Shown piece by piece: positions 13,510-25,262 of a stretch of 64,000 bases of DNA. The position numbers and the translations under genes were made by a program. The stretch is from Limnomonas spitsbergensis. Its lineage: Eukaryota > Chlorophyta > Chlorophyceae > Chlamydomonadales. The notes under the pieces were generated by a model, which searched no databases, was not told the DNA's origin, and saw only the letters and a program-made list of their open reading frames with translations. The stretch lies in the NCBI GenBank assembly GCA_037349105.1, contig JAYJMM010000004.1:1267001-1331000 (forward strand). Direction: 5' to 3'. Every line of letters starts with the position of its first letter. The stretch's first letter is position 1.

Positions 13510-14960
13510 GGTGGCGAAACCTGATCATGACTCCTTGGCAGTATTCCTGGCGGATAGGGCCGGAAGCATTGGCTAATGTACCGATAACTGGGTTGATTGT
13601 CGTTGTCTTGCTGCTTAACTACTCCATATGTTTGATCATTGAAAGCGTAACAGTGGCTCAGGATTTAGGACTGTGATAGAGAATCATATATAGCAAGGCA
13701 GCCACAAGAACTACACACTCGCATGGGAGGCACAATATCGAGAATAAACTTGGTGCACAAATCCTCGTGATAATTAAATTAATGTTTCTTTAGTCCGGGC
13801 TGTTGTCTCGCGATTTTTTGTCGTTGTGAATGGTCATCTGTCAAAGTGTGATGGGTTGCTGATGTGCCACTGTTCAGTCCATGCACTACGACGATTGACC
13901 AAGTCTCTCTATCCACAGATTTCATTTGTACCGTGGAAATGATTTGCCTCTGCATACGAGGAAACAACAATTTGCTATATTAAGGCGCACTTCACCGGAG
14001 AACGTTTTTTCACGCACCTAAACATTTGCGTTTCTGTCGTTTGATCAGTTTTCTTTTAGCACGACCAAGAAACTTACATTCTTGTGGAGGCAAGACGTGT
14101 ACGGTAATGCATTTTCTGATACCAGACTCCGTTCCATTCCACTGATACCGGTACGCTATATCACTACCGTATACTGATTCCGTCTCAGTGAATTTCAGCG
14201 CATCTCATTACTTTGGCCCTACCTCAGGTTCCATGAGCTGTGTTGCACCTCGTTGACTCGTATGAATATCTGCTGTGGGCTTGGGCGTACGGTAAGGCAT
14301 GACATACAGTTGTGGAAAGGGGCACCTTTGAAATGATCTGCTTGTCATATTTCCGATTTGTACAGTCCATTCCTCGCCAGGAAGGAGCATGGACACTTGT
14401 CCCAGTGACCTGCTTCATGTTCTCACACAAATCAAAGATGTCAGAAAAGCATGGTACCGTAAGTTGTATGGCTGAACATCAGTCAGCCCAATTATGATTC
14501 CCATGCATTCCTTGTGCTGCGCCCTGGTCAGGTCCGTCATTTACAGTGGAGTTACCCCACCTTCATGCTTACCATAAGGTCGGCCTGAGTGTGATGCGGG
14601 CCCCGTCTCCTACTGAACTTCTTCATTCCACTGGGATGTACACATTTTGACTTTGACATAAAACCTCTGGGAGATTTGCCACCAATGCTCAAGATTTATG
14701 GGGATGTTCGGCAAGGAGGTTAATAAGAAACGTGAGGAAAAGGTGCACTTGTCCAAGCTGAAATCAGGAAATGCTACTTAAGTAGTGTGTGCTGCATCCA
14801 CGCCGCACCGGCTTTCTCTTTTCTTTATTTTCATCAAGTCTCCAGAGTCTGGAGTATTTCGATCACTAGCAAGGTTAGGAAGGAACATAAACGGTGACGG
14901 GCCAGATCCCATACCTGTTGTCCTGTTTGGACATTTGATATTTGATTATCACCTAGATGG
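13510..14960. other. Intergenic region, nothing recognised
   Basis: After the stop at 13509 this AT-richer stretch presumably includes the phosphatase 3' UTR. Short frames on both strands (for example 14785-15156 +) carry no recognisable motif. A palindromic ataccggtac word occurs near 14146, one of several ACCGGT-containing words across the window. Confidence 0.5.
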
Positions 14961-15070
14961 ATTTGGAACGGTGCATGCCCGCTGGGCCCTGCTGAATAAT
15001 CGGCCATGTCGTGCTGGTAGGGAATGGATGGGCTCAATTCCAGCTACCAGGCACAGGTTGGACCATGGTG
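14960..15070. repeat. Dispersed repeat family 'gctgggccctgctgaa...ctggtagggaatg'
   Basis: A block of about 100 bp (gcatgcccgctgggccctgc ... ctggtagggaatggatgggc ... caattccagctacca) recurs at about 45080-45180, partly at 45378-45440, and as a shorter piece at 19290-19360. The order of conserved words is the same in each. It is distinct from the LINE 3' block although both contain gggccctgctgaa. Function unknown; probably a short non-autonomous element. Confidence 0.55.
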
Positions 15071-15087
15071 CAGCCATTCCATCCTCC

Positions 15088-15455
15088 TATGTCAATGACA
15101 TTGCACGTCTGGGCCATGCTGCAAAGGCTCGGCCGCAGGGGCGCCCGACTCTCTAGTCGGGAGGAAAATAAACTGAAGGCTAGAGGATAAAGGATAGGAA
15201 CATACGGGAAAAGTAGGAGGGAAAACACCATTCCATAAAGCAAATTTAGTCCAAAGAAACCCCAACCAGTCTGAATCCTAGCCCTCCCCCCTTCAAATGA
15301 AACAAACAAACCGGACAGAAGGTCAGGAAAACCCGGAAGGAGGTAACAAGGTGAAGGGACACACAAATGGGTAGGGGTAAGGGTTGCAAATAAGAGAAAG
15401 GAAGCCCCGGCCTTTGAAACGATAAAGCCTCAACGAAAGCTATCTCATCCTGCAC
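15088..15455 (-). mobile_element. LINE 3'-end fragment, antisense
   Basis: Starts with the terminal block (tcaatgacattgcacgtctg, then ggctcggccgcaggggcgcc and a gtcgggaggaaaataaac-like tail). It continues as the purine-rich complement of the pyrimidine-rich 3' UTR seen in sense at 16990-17130 and 31730-32035. It ends against the sense LINE copy that begins near 15455, so two copies lie head to head. Confidence 0.65.
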
Positions 15456-17191
15456 ACAAGTCAGAGCCAAGGCCTATGACTGTGTGCCACAGGAGCAGCT
15501 TTGGCAGCACCTGTCAGGCCTTCTTGCTTGTTACGCGCTGTGCCAGCGCTCTACAAAGGTACAGTCTACACGCTCACAGACGGACATAAAAGCACCGGCC
15601 CTGTGCCTTGCACTCGCGGTATGAAGCAGGGATGCCCACTCAGCCCCCTCCTGTTCAGTCTGTCTATCAGCGATCTGCCGAGCATGATCGCAGCCCAGTG
15701 CCCAGCAGGGGGCATTATGCTGGGGGCGGGGCGACAACTCAGGTGCCTCTTATATGCTCTCAACCTGCTACTATATGATCTCACCGTGCTAGCCAGCAGC
15801 CCGGCAGGGCTGTAGCGCATGCTAGATGCCCTGCATGAGTATGCGGCGGTCAAGCAGCTCCAGGTCAACGTTAACAAGAGAGATATTGGAGTTTGGCAGC
15901 CGCTCAGCTGCGCAGCACCGGCAATCAGCCCATTCTTGCATGTATGGCCCCGATAAGATAGTGCTGAAGCGTGTCCAATATTTCAAGTTCTTGGGCATCA
16001 TTCAGCACGACAGCGGCAGCATCAGGAAGGCCATGCAAGGTAGAGAGGTGCCTTTCGCTATAGCGTTGCACCGTGTCCGCCGCATGGCCGCCAAGGTGCA
16101 CCTCAGGCATCATCTGCCTTCACGCATCCGGTTGGCGTCTGTCGATGCAGCGCCTGCGGCCAACTACGGTGATGTGGTGTGGGCCACCGATCACCTTAGG
16201 TCGCAGCATTGCCTCAAGAGCAAGATGCAGTCCAGCTTCCTCCAGCATCTGCGCCAGGCTGCAGGGCTACCTCCGTCTGCTGCGAGTTGAGGGGTCATGA
16301 GGGAGCTGCAGATCCAGCGTTTACAGCGAATGTGGTGGCAGCATGTACGCTTCTACAACGCAGCGGTCGCACCAGCAGCACAGCAAGACAGCCCACTCAT
16401 GGCGGCAGCCATGGCGGCCGACATGCAGCTCGCTGTCAGGCAGGGCACCGGAGGGAGGTGATTTGCTAGGTGCCTTGCTGGAGCTGGAGCTGGGATCAGT
16501 CGATCCCAAACTGCGTCAGACAGCAACTGACCTACAGCCGCTGCCTGTCAGAGAGGTGCTAGCGCTAGTTCATGCAGCATACAAGCGGGCGCAGCTTCAT
16601 GCAGCATGCAGAGATCCTGCCCCTGAACACAGGTCTGCGGCCGCCTACCGCACCTGGTTTCAGTCTAGGGCCACACCAGCCGAAAGGAGTGTGCTTGCGT
16701 GCGCACGAACTCAAGGCTTCAGCTCAGCGCCGTCAGCACGGCTGACACTAGAGGACGGTGCAGTGGTCAGGAGCGTGACAGGTGGTACTGCCTGCGATGT
16801 TGGGCTAGGGGAGACGGCAACCATGTGGAGGACGCGCTGCATGCTTGTTTTCAATGCCCCAGCGTGCAGGATCAACTTACAGAGCGGGGATGGGCAGGTC
16901 CTCTGAACGGTGCTAGAGACTTTTTAGAGTTATACAGGGTCAGGCTTGGGTGGGATGCCCTGGCCTTTGTAGACGATGTGGTAGATATCGTAGACATTTT
17001 CAGAGATGGGAACTTCCTTTGCATTTTGTGTTTTCCAGCCTTAAGTTTTGTCCCTTCATCCCCCCCCCCCACTTCCCCCCCCTTTATTTTGTCCTGCCCC
17101 CTTCTGTGTTTGTTTCCATCTTTCCTCCCAACTGTTTAGTTAGGCGCCGCCGCGGCTGAGCCTTATTTGAGCAGGGGCCAGAGGTGTAACG
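15455..17191 (+). mobile_element. Non-LTR retrotransposon (LINE) with decayed reverse transcriptase
   Basis: The most complete LINE copy. It enters inside the RT domain (AKAYDCVPQEQLWQHL, matching the A-motif region of LINE RTs). It continues with the conserved RGMKQGCPLSPLLFSLSISD block at about 15620-15680 and a damaged catalytic box: where YADD is expected the copy reads YALN. The thumb-like HALHEYAAVKQLQVNVNK region follows, then FKFLGIIQHDSGSI, AAPAANYGDVVWA, QHLRQAAGLPPSAAS, and a Cys-rich CLRCWARGDGNHVEDALHAC segment near 16790. A pyrimidine-rich 3' UTR (16990-17130) leads to the conserved 3' block ending in agaggtgtaacgtcattgg at about 17192. Stops and frame changes show it is inactive. 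No endonuclease domain is present (5' truncation). Confidence 0.8.
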
Positions 17192-17870
17192 TCATTGGCA
17201 AGTCAGAGCATCCCACCCTAGCCTGCCCTGGTACAAAGCGTGGAAGTCTGTAGCACTGTCTGGGGGGCCTGCCCATCCCCTCTCTCCAAGGCGATCTCGC
17301 ACGCTGGGGCATTGGAAGCAAACATGTAATGCATCCTTGATCCTCCACATGCTCGCCGTCTCCTCTTTCCCAACATAGCTGACGACAGCGAGTGTTACGC
17401 TTTTTACCGCTCCGCCTTCCCCTGGTGTCGGCTGAGCAGCAGCCTTAAGTTTGTGCGCACACAGGCACACTTCCTCTTGCTGGTGCGGCTCCTTGCCTGT
17501 GCCATCATGGCGCCTGCCATAGACTGAAAACAGGAGCCTGGAGCTGAAGCAAGCTTGACTGCATCCTGCTCCTGAGGCAATGCCGCGGCTTGAGGCGACC
17601 AGAGGCCCACACCACAACACCGTAGTTAGCCGCAGGCGCAGCATAGACTGACGCCAACTGGATGCGTGTAGGCAGATGATGCCTCAGACGCACCTTGGCA
17701 GCCATGCGGTTGACACGGTGCAGCGCAGCAGCCAGAGGCACCTCTCTACCTTCCATAGCCTTCTGCATGCTGCCGCTCTCGTGCTGAATGATGCCCAACA
17801 ATCTGAATTATTGGACACGCTTCAGCACTATCCTATCTGGGCCGTACACGCAGGTATGGGCTGGTGGCCT
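17192..17870 (-). mobile_element. LINE fragment, antisense, tail-to-tail with the preceding copy
   Basis: The minus strand encodes the same C-terminal half as the copy before it: LGIIQHESGSMQKAMEGREV, VRLRHHLPTRIQLASVYAAP, AANYGVVVWASG, then a deletion and VSYVGKEETASMWRIKDALH with CFQCPSVRDRLGERGWAG. It abuts the sense copy's 3' end at about 17191, forming a tail-to-tail pair. An internal deletion has removed the QAAGLP and following segment, so it is a dead copy. Confidence 0.7.
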
Positions 17871-18499
17871 ATGTGCGGGTGTAGGAAAATGGAATCCGGC
17901 GTTTTAAGCAGGGGAAATGGTCCTGTGGTACAACACAGGAGGACCCCTTGTGTACCTAAAAATTATGCTGTTCGACTGATAAATCAAGGATTACCCAGGT
18001 TCCGGAGGCGCAGGGGTGGGCTAGTTTTCAGCCATGGGTTCACAACAAGATATAGGATGAAGGTGTAGACCTTCCTTTTTGCTCCCCCCTCGTACCCCCC
18101 ACAAAAAGGAAAGGTCATCACAAGATTCCCCAACCCATCTTATTTCGTTTATATCATTAGGAGGAATTAGAACTTTAATTAAATTTTATTATATTTTAAT
18201 ATCAAAAATGTCAAAAATAATTTCTAGAGTCTTGTAGCGTTCTTATACCTAAATAATATCTGAGACTACTGATGTACACATTGGCGGTACATCATGGACT
18301 GTGAGAGGCTTCATGAGGAAAACTCTCCGGTGGCACAGACAGTACAGAACGAGGTCAGGGCTCTTTACAGAAGACAACACATAAATATAAAATATAGTAT
18401 TAACACGGCGTGTCTTGGACACGTCAAAAGTAAAGAGAGGAGGGAAAGCAAAAGAGGACCAACTGGAAATACACCTCCCCCAAAGGAAAATAAATCTGA

Positions 18500-19300
18500 T
18501 ACCCCAGACCCTCTAGAAACCGGCTCTCAACAATGTCTTGAACATCCTCCACAAAAGGCAGGGCCTTCCACCCATGCCTGCCCCGCCTCCAGTACAACTG
18601 GAGAAGTCTGTGGCGCCCTCAGGTGGACATGCCCAAGCCTCTTCCTAAGCCTGTCCCTGAGACCCAAACGCTAGGGTATTGGAAGCAAATTTGTAGCGCA
18701 TCCTCCACATGCTCACTATTTCCTCTTGCCCATCACTGCTGGCAGCAGCATGTCTCACGCTATTGACCACTGCATCGTCCTCTGGTTTCAGCCGTGCTAA
18801 TTGCAGCGAGCCGCAACAATAAGTTTGTGTGCACACAAGCACACTCCCTGTTGCTGATGCGCCTTCCGTAGGTTGAATCAAGGCACGTAAAGAGGCTGCA
18901 GACCTGTGCTCAATGGCGGGGTCCCTGGTTTCCCCCCTGCCAGTTGCCCCCTGTTCCACCTGCTTGTAAGCTGCGTCCGCTAGTTGTAGCACCTTATATA
19001 CGGGTACAGGCTCTAAGGTAGACACTGCCCGGCAGAATAAGGGGACAGCTGCGTGCTCCCCACTCCAACCTCACTCCAACCTCCAGTGCCCCTATCAGAT
19101 CACTAAACCATGTGCGTCCTCCGGTGTTCTGTCCAACAACGAGTTGCAAGTCGGCCGCCATGGTTGCTGCGCCATAAGTGGGCTGTCTTGCTGTGCTGCC
19201 GTTGCCACCGCTGCGTTGTAGAAGCGGAGCATATGCTGCCACCTGTCTCGTTGTAACGGCTGAATCTGCAGCTTTTTCCCCAGAGGGTTTAGAATGGTGC
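18500..19300 (-). mobile_element. LINE fragment, antisense
   Basis: Minus-strand translation shows the middle and C-terminal part of the same LINE: AADSAVTTRQVAAYAPLLQR, GSTARQPTYGAATMAADLQL, VYKVLQLADAAYKQVEQGAT, AAASSDGQEEIVSMWRMRYK and FASNTLAFGS. At least three frame changes occur. The 3' terminus is not obvious, and the left part (18295-18500) is unassigned. Confidence 0.65.
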
Positions 19301-20212
19301 ATACCCGCTTGGACCTGCTGAACGCTTAGCTGCGCTGGACCGGTGAAAACCCAGGTTCCACAGAAACAATGCTCATCACCTCGCTTGTCCCATTTTGTTG
19401 TTTAGTATCTCTAGAAATGGCTGTCATATTGTGTGAACGAGTGGCATCTGATTACGCCCGAATGTCTCGTAGTCCCCGTTGTGCCTAGCATGGCACTTTT
19501 TCGCCACAAGGTAGGCAACTTTCGTCCCATGCATCTGAAGAGAAGCCTTTAGTCTCCTTCAATAGAGCTGGCAGCAAATGTGTACTACTTCATCGTCATG
19601 GGCACAGACATGCTCCTGAACAAAGTATTGGCAATAAGGAATTTGGTTACCGGTGCATGTGCAAGTTGTACCGGTACTTGGGGTACCTATGTACCATGTT
19701 GGTACAGTCGGCAGCCTGTGCATGCAAAACATTGCTTCGTCTGATATTGGTGTCATGCATACCTGCACCAATCGCGTTCTGAAAATCCTGTCAAGGACTG
19801 GTCCTGACCATGTACCGAGGGTGTTGTCACGTACGATTCAGAGTCGTTTCTCACGACGGTGGCGTTGCTGCATACTCTGTACTCTAGAGTGGAGGATTTT
19901 GTGCAGCATGTTCGTTCGTGAGGGCTAGGCGCTACTTAAAGTAGAGGACTGGGGATCCTGACTTCCTTTCTCGACTTTCCTTTGTTTCCAGATTCAGACG
20001 TGCAACGTTATTAAAACTTCCCCCTACAGCAAAGCCCATTCACACCGCATTGGCCCCACTGGCTTGGCCATGATCAGACCGACTTTCAGGACATCAGTCA
20101 CCCACCAACATCGAGCCCCATTACCGGTATGACATTTTGTCTATTAATATAAATTGGATGGGACACCTACCGATAAAGGCTACCGACTACAAGTGAGCTC
20201 AAAGTCACTTAC
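19301..20212. other. Intergenic stretch, nothing recognised
   Basis: Contains short dispersed-repeat words (19293-19360), palindromic accggt words near 19648-19680 and 20124, and no gene I can support. Confidence 0.45.
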
Positions 20213-20530
20213 GAACATGGGGCCCATGCCTTCCCTCCCCCATGGCCACCTATCCCCCGGCCTCCAACATCCCGTCCAGGTAACACACTGAGTAATACAA
20301 TCGTCATGTAAGATTTTAGATGAAATTCGTGCATGCTCAGAAACCCTGGACCTAGGCTAGGAAAGAGAGTTTTTCCTCTTTTTGGTCTGAGCATGCAAAA
20401 ATTTCATCTAAAATCTTACATGACCAGTGTGTTGCTCAGGGTGTCGCCGGGACGGGAGGCTGGAGGCTGGGGAGCTGGAGGCCGGAGGGTAGGAGGCTGA
20501 GGGTAGGGAGGGCATGGGCCCCATGCTGTC
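20213..20530. repeat. Large imperfect inverted repeat (foldback element)
   Basis: The left arm, about 20215-20340, runs from acatggggcccatgcc through gtaacacactga and tcatgtaagattttagatga to gcatgctcag. It is mirrored by the right arm, about 20383-20528, running from ctgagcatgc through tcatctaaaatcttacatga and cagtgtgttgctc to ggcatgggccccatg. Pairing is near perfect in the inner 25 bp and looser in the GC-rich outer parts. The loop is about 45 bp. No transposase is encoded. This may be a foldback-type or MITE-like element, or a hairpin RNA precursor. Confidence 0.7.
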
Positions 20531-20690
20531 GCTGCCTGATGGCCTGCGACGACCACGCTCCGGAACTCGGCCCACTTAGTGTGGTGGGCGGGGTGAACTT
20601 GGGAGGGACATCCACAGGTTCCTCAAAGAGCCTCCTCAGCTCTGCCTTGCTGTCCTCCACCTTGAATTTCACACACACCTTTGGGGGGCT
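20436..20690 (-). other. Short antisense coding-like segment of unknown origin
   Basis: The minus strand reads KFKVEDSKAELRRLFEEPVD followed by a Pro-rich stretch, overlapping the right arm of the foldback at 20436-20530. It is preceded on the minus strand by a pyrimidine-poor region and no clear acceptor. I do not recognise it. It may be a captured exon or a chance frame. Confidence 0.2.
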
Positions 20691-21716
20691 GGCCGACTGC
20701 GCACTACGACGGGCCTCTTATTCTTACGCTGCCTAGTAGCATAAACAAGACAACAAGGCAATGTGAGCCATCATGCAAGTATTAATTGAACTCAACTATT
20801 ATTAACTGACTTGCTTCATGAGCCAGGGCTGTCCCCAGTCAAATCAATCATGCTATGGCGCATGACAATACTGCCAATGGGGTCAGCAACGAGGACTGGT
20901 GGTGGCGGTTGCAGTTGGGCAGCAGTAGGCACCTGGGCAATATGCAGTATGCACATGGGCAGCAGTAGGCACATGTGCACTTGGTGGGGGCTGCTGATCA
21001 ACAGGCCACCTGTTAGATCCGTTGTGTGCCTCACTCATTGATTGATATGGCATTATATTTGTAAGGTAAGAAATATTATCGTTTCCTTCCTCACCGGGCT
21101 ATTTATCGCGTCTGGTGGCGGCTACTGGCGGGACGATCTGTAGGTTAACTTCAGCGTTGACTTGCAACTTCAGGGTTGACTTGCACAGGGCGGGAGTCAT
21201 CTCACGCTCGACCAAAGATCTTACCATTTCAAACAAAAGTCGCTGGTCGCCACGCTGGCGATCCAGAAGGTGACATGGTATGCCAGCGTGGCGTGCGAAT
21301 ATTCGCTAGCCCACCCGACTCGGACTCAGTTAGAGCCCCCCCCCTCCGAGAAAAAGAAGATCTTCTGGCCTTGGAGGACCCTCAGCATTCCATAGAAATA
21401 TTCCCTCGCCGTTCATCACTGACACGTATGTTACATTGTTTCGTCATCCCGGAACCGGGGCTCCGGGAGTGAGCGAGGGCTTTAAAGTGGTTGCGTCTTC
21501 ACCATAACCATGTGAGTGACGCTGCTCTTACATGTATTTAATTATCAGTATTCACACATGATCTTGTTGTCTGCTTGGGGGGGAAGATATGTGTACGGTT
21601 GTCTCACTCATTTTATGGTGTACCGCCTGATGTACGGTGCCACAGGTGCCGTACGCCATAAGCCACGCTGCGGCGTTTTCATCCTTTCATTCTAGCTGGA
21701 TTTGCGGTTTACAGTG

Positions 21717-24700
21717 ATGGGTGTTGATAGCGACACAGCACGAACATTAAACTTAATTGAAAAATTGCGGGCAGTTGCTGGTTCTTGCAGCCAAATATCA
21801 GTACCAAGTGAAGACCTAGAGGAAGCTGCCATTCAAGCTGCCGCATGCTTCGCCGATTTTCTGAAGGCAATAACAGTGTCCGTGGTGGTCCTTTTAGCAC
21901 CTGAGGCTTACACGAAACTTGCCTCCCATGCGTGCAGGTTGAGTTGTGCGGCAAGGGCACTGTCGGTCCCTACACACCATGGTCGGTGGTCAAGGCCATG
22001 GGGCGTGCTTTCCCGCTTCTACTCAGCAAATCCATTCACAGGGCTGAACTCGGAGCTATGAGCAAGGAGGATTGCCTGCATGCATGGTCAAAACAGGTCA
22101 GGGAGAACAGCGTCCCTTACTCCCCTGCCTTCAAAGTAAAGCGGGCACTAGACGCAGGCAGCTCATGTGCTAGATAGGAATAGTGACCCTATTCTATATT
22201 TATGAAGATACCAGCCTTTGATTTCCAGCCTTTTCCGTCCCTCAACTTAGCACATCGAACATCTTGTTAGCAGTTTTTCCGTCTCACCATTCACGTGTTC
22301 TCATGTCTTGCATGAATTGCCTCCAACATGTTGCTTGCCCACATGGAGTGCAGGCTGTGCAGGAGGGCCTTGCTGGCACTTTCCTCGTGAAATTACTCTC
22401 TCAGCCACAGGTACTGGCCGCTTACGGCGCAACAGCCCCGGCCCGTAGCAAGGAGAAGGTCAACGAGGTTGCGGCTCTGCTTCAGTCGATACAGGTAAAC
22501 CAAACGCTGCCTTGCTTTTGTCCTTTCTTGGTCACACTGGCGCTGTGGCAATCTTGTCGAGTTTTGAAGTTTCAAATGAAGTAGAATTTGATGTCTTGTC
22601 ACCTCCAGATTTCTGCATCCCTGTGATGTGTTGCACTCCTTGCTGCAGGCCTCTCTGTCCTGTGCTGGCAGCCCGACAGCTGCACCCTCAACCTCTAGTG
22701 TCTGGGTCCAAGACGAGGGCCTGCCACGGACGCAGGATCAGGACACGCGCGCAGCCGCAACAGGAACAACTGCGTTTATCGAGACGGACGTCCTAGTGCT
22801 GGAGGCAAAGCTTCTGGCGGCAGCGGCCAGGCAGAAGAAGCCGAGTTGGGGCCTCCACAGGCGCACTTTGAGCAACCAAGGCCGTAATGACAGCGATGGG
22901 GCTCCAGCTGCAGGTGCGTCTGCGCCCTTAGTCGCCGAAACGGGCTGGAGAGGCGACTTGCTCCGCGGGGCCACCGCGGCCGCTGGTCAGGCAGTCTCTG
23001 CTGCTGCCTTGGGCTCTGTAGTGCAGCGTGGCGCCTGGGCCTCAGTGGACTTTGCAATGTCCAATCTGGCAGCAATGCCGGGCAGGCTAGCGGGTTTTGG
23101 GCGATGGAACGGTATCCCCTCTGCCGCCGCACCCGCTGCTGTGCCGACTGGCCTGGACGCAACGCCTGCACCAGGGGGCACTACAGACACAAGCCCGGAG
23201 AACATTGTTGCTGCGCAGCCATTGCAAGCGAACCCTGGTGTCGCCATGGATGTGGCCCTCCCTGCTGATGACAGTATGGGTGCATCTCAGCCGGCAGGCT
23301 GTGCGACTGCTGCGTCGACATCGTCCGACGATAAGGCCGCCACGGAGTGCCAGGGGCTCGTCGAGTGCAAGGTGACAGTGGTCCCAACTGACAGATCAGA
23401 TCCTCTGGACAAGAGGGTGGTGCTGACCCTCACTGCCAGGCCTCAACCGGCAGCGCAGGCAGCGGGGTTGGGGAGCTGGGTGTACGACGCCGCTGCTTCC
23501 ACTGTTGGCATGCTGTTGGCTCAAGGCAGCAGCTGGGCATTGAGAGGCAGGATGCAGCAGGCCGCAGCTCCTCCTGGGGGCGGAGGCTCAGCAGGGGGGG
23601 GGCCTCCATCAGGCCCTGGCGGCTGTGATCTAACTGGAGGTGACCTACACAGCGATTCAGCTGGGTCCGTCTCCGCTGTCAAAACTTCCTACTTGTCTGA
23701 GGTCTACGCGGGAGACGGTTACTCAGGCTCAATGCAGGACCTCCCGTCCGCGTCCGCGGCAGTGGCCTCGGATGACGAAGACGCGGCCCTGGAGGACTTG
23801 CAGCTGGTGCTCACTGGCGGCTTTGATGGGCACGGCTGGCGTCCGCGGCCGCCAGCGCAAACGGTCGACGCCGTTGGAGCAGCTGGCATAAGCTCTTTTG
23901 AACAGCCCAGGCGTGCTGTCTCTTCCGGGCTCGTGCGCAACGCTAGCCAGGAGTTGGGCGAGCAGGAGGCCCTGAGGGGGCATCGTGTGTCAGTGAGTGG
24001 AGATCCACTCAGTGAAGCAGGCCAGCCCCGCAGGGAGGCCTGCGCACCAGGCCAAGCCGGAGCCTGTCTCAAGGAAGAAGTAGCAGCAGCAGGAACAGCA
24101 GCAGCAGCAGGTGCAGCGGAGGCACCCATGTACGGTGACAGAATCCGCCTGCATTTCGACCTGATGCCGTCATGCTCGGAGCAGCAGCAGTGGCAGAAGC
24201 AGGCGGGCAGGTGCGCAGGGTGCGACGTGGTGCTGGAGCAAGCACAGCAGCCGGAGCAGCCGGTGAAAGCGGCCGGCACCGCAGGGTACTTGTGGGGGGG
24301 CGGCGGAGGGGCGGCTGCGACTGGCCCTCGGACGTGCTGGTACACAGGCAAGTGGCTGGGCTGTGGGAGGCCTCCAGGCCCCCGCATTTGTCCTGTGACT
24401 CATGTACCTCAATGATTCACTGTCTTTCAGCTGCTGATGCTGAACTGCCTGTCGAGTCAAACCAGCTGGACTCTCTGTTGGGTCTCTGATGGCTGATTTT
24501 CTTCTGCTTGCACTTTATTAAGTTTGAGACAGGCTGCCCAACCCATGAAAAACTGAACTGTTGACACAAAAACAGCCTGGGTGCGCATGTGACCCTCCCT
24601 GATTTTTAAATAATCCCTGTGGTTTCAGGTAGGTTGTACTGCTGCAAGTGCCACCGTGGGGAGACGTCCGTACTGCCGTCCCGTGTGCTGCACAGCTGGG

Positions 24701-25083
24701 ATTTTGCGGCACGCCCCGTGTGCTGTCTGGCGCGAGACTACCTGGAGGCGATCCGCGAGCAGCCCTTGCTGTGCGTCACCGCAATCAATCCGGGGCTGTA
24801 CACCAAGTGAGCCGGACGGAGTCTGGGATTACGAGGCCTCTGCTTTTGAGGCCTGTGTTGCTGAATGAAATGGAGGGGGCATGGGCAGGCTGCAGGAAGC
24901 CTCGAGTTTCGTGCTGAGCTCTTAATGCACTTATTTCATCATGTCCTGTCCCTGCCTGATGCCTTAGGGTCCCTCTGCTTGGTGGTGCATGTGAGTTGCG
25001 CCAGAGGGTGCGCGCTAACATGGCCGCGGCCTCCACTGGAGGCGAGGAATCAACAGCGGTGACGGCTCTGAAACGTAAAGCAG
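21717..25083 (+). CDS. Rubicon-homology (RUBCN/DEF8/PLEKHM-type) zinc-domain protein, 3' end not found
   Basis: Spliced gene. The start is a likely ATG at 21717 (MGVDSDTARTLNLIEKL). N-terminal exons (21717-about 21866, 21938-22096, about 22352-22418 and following) code helical segments such as PYTPWSVVKAMGRAF that would fit a RUN-type domain, but I would not insist. A large exon (about 22650-24347) codes a long low-complexity, Ala/Gly/Gln-rich linker and ends in a CAGCDVVLEQ ... CWYTG segment. The intron 24348-24628 has a GC donor (cag|gcaagt). The next exon completes the diagnostic motif: YTG|RLYCCKCHRGET, VLPSRVLHSWDFAARPVCCL, AINPGLYTK, then VPLLGGACELRQRVR from about 24968. These Cys/His positions match the Rubicon-homology domain that binds Rab7-type GTPases on late endosomes. 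The final Cys cluster usual in the family (C-x2-C ... GFxCExC) was not found after 25083, so the 3' part is missing or in exons I failed to see. Confidence 0.7.
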
Positions 25084-25110
25084 GTGAGGTGTCAAGGCTG
25101 GGTTTGAAAG

Positions 25111-25262
25111 CAGTGCTGTGCCGATTTCGGTCCTTATGGTGTCGGAATTACGTAGCTGAGTCTCAGACACCGTATTTTCAAGGCAAATTCAGCTACTTTT
25201 ACCAGTAAGGGACCGTAATTACTTATACAATTTCTGCATTACGGCGCAATGGCACAGCACTG
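25111..25262 (+). repeat. hAT-like MITE, copy 1
   Basis: A 152-bp element with terminal inverted repeats CAGTGCTGTGCC ... GGCACAGCACTG. It is flanked by near-identical 8-bp sequences (tttgaaag at 25103-25110, gttgaaag at 25263-25270), as expected for the 8-bp target duplication of hAT transposons. Related copies are at 43664-43815 (inverted) and 62623-62769. It lies just after the last Rubicon-like exon I could place (donor at 25084), so probably in an intron. No coding capacity. Confidence 0.85.

Noticed and set aside
23719..24387. Antisense 222-codon frame over the Rubicon-like linker exon
   Set aside because: Shadow of GC-rich, low-complexity sense coding sequence; no motif.
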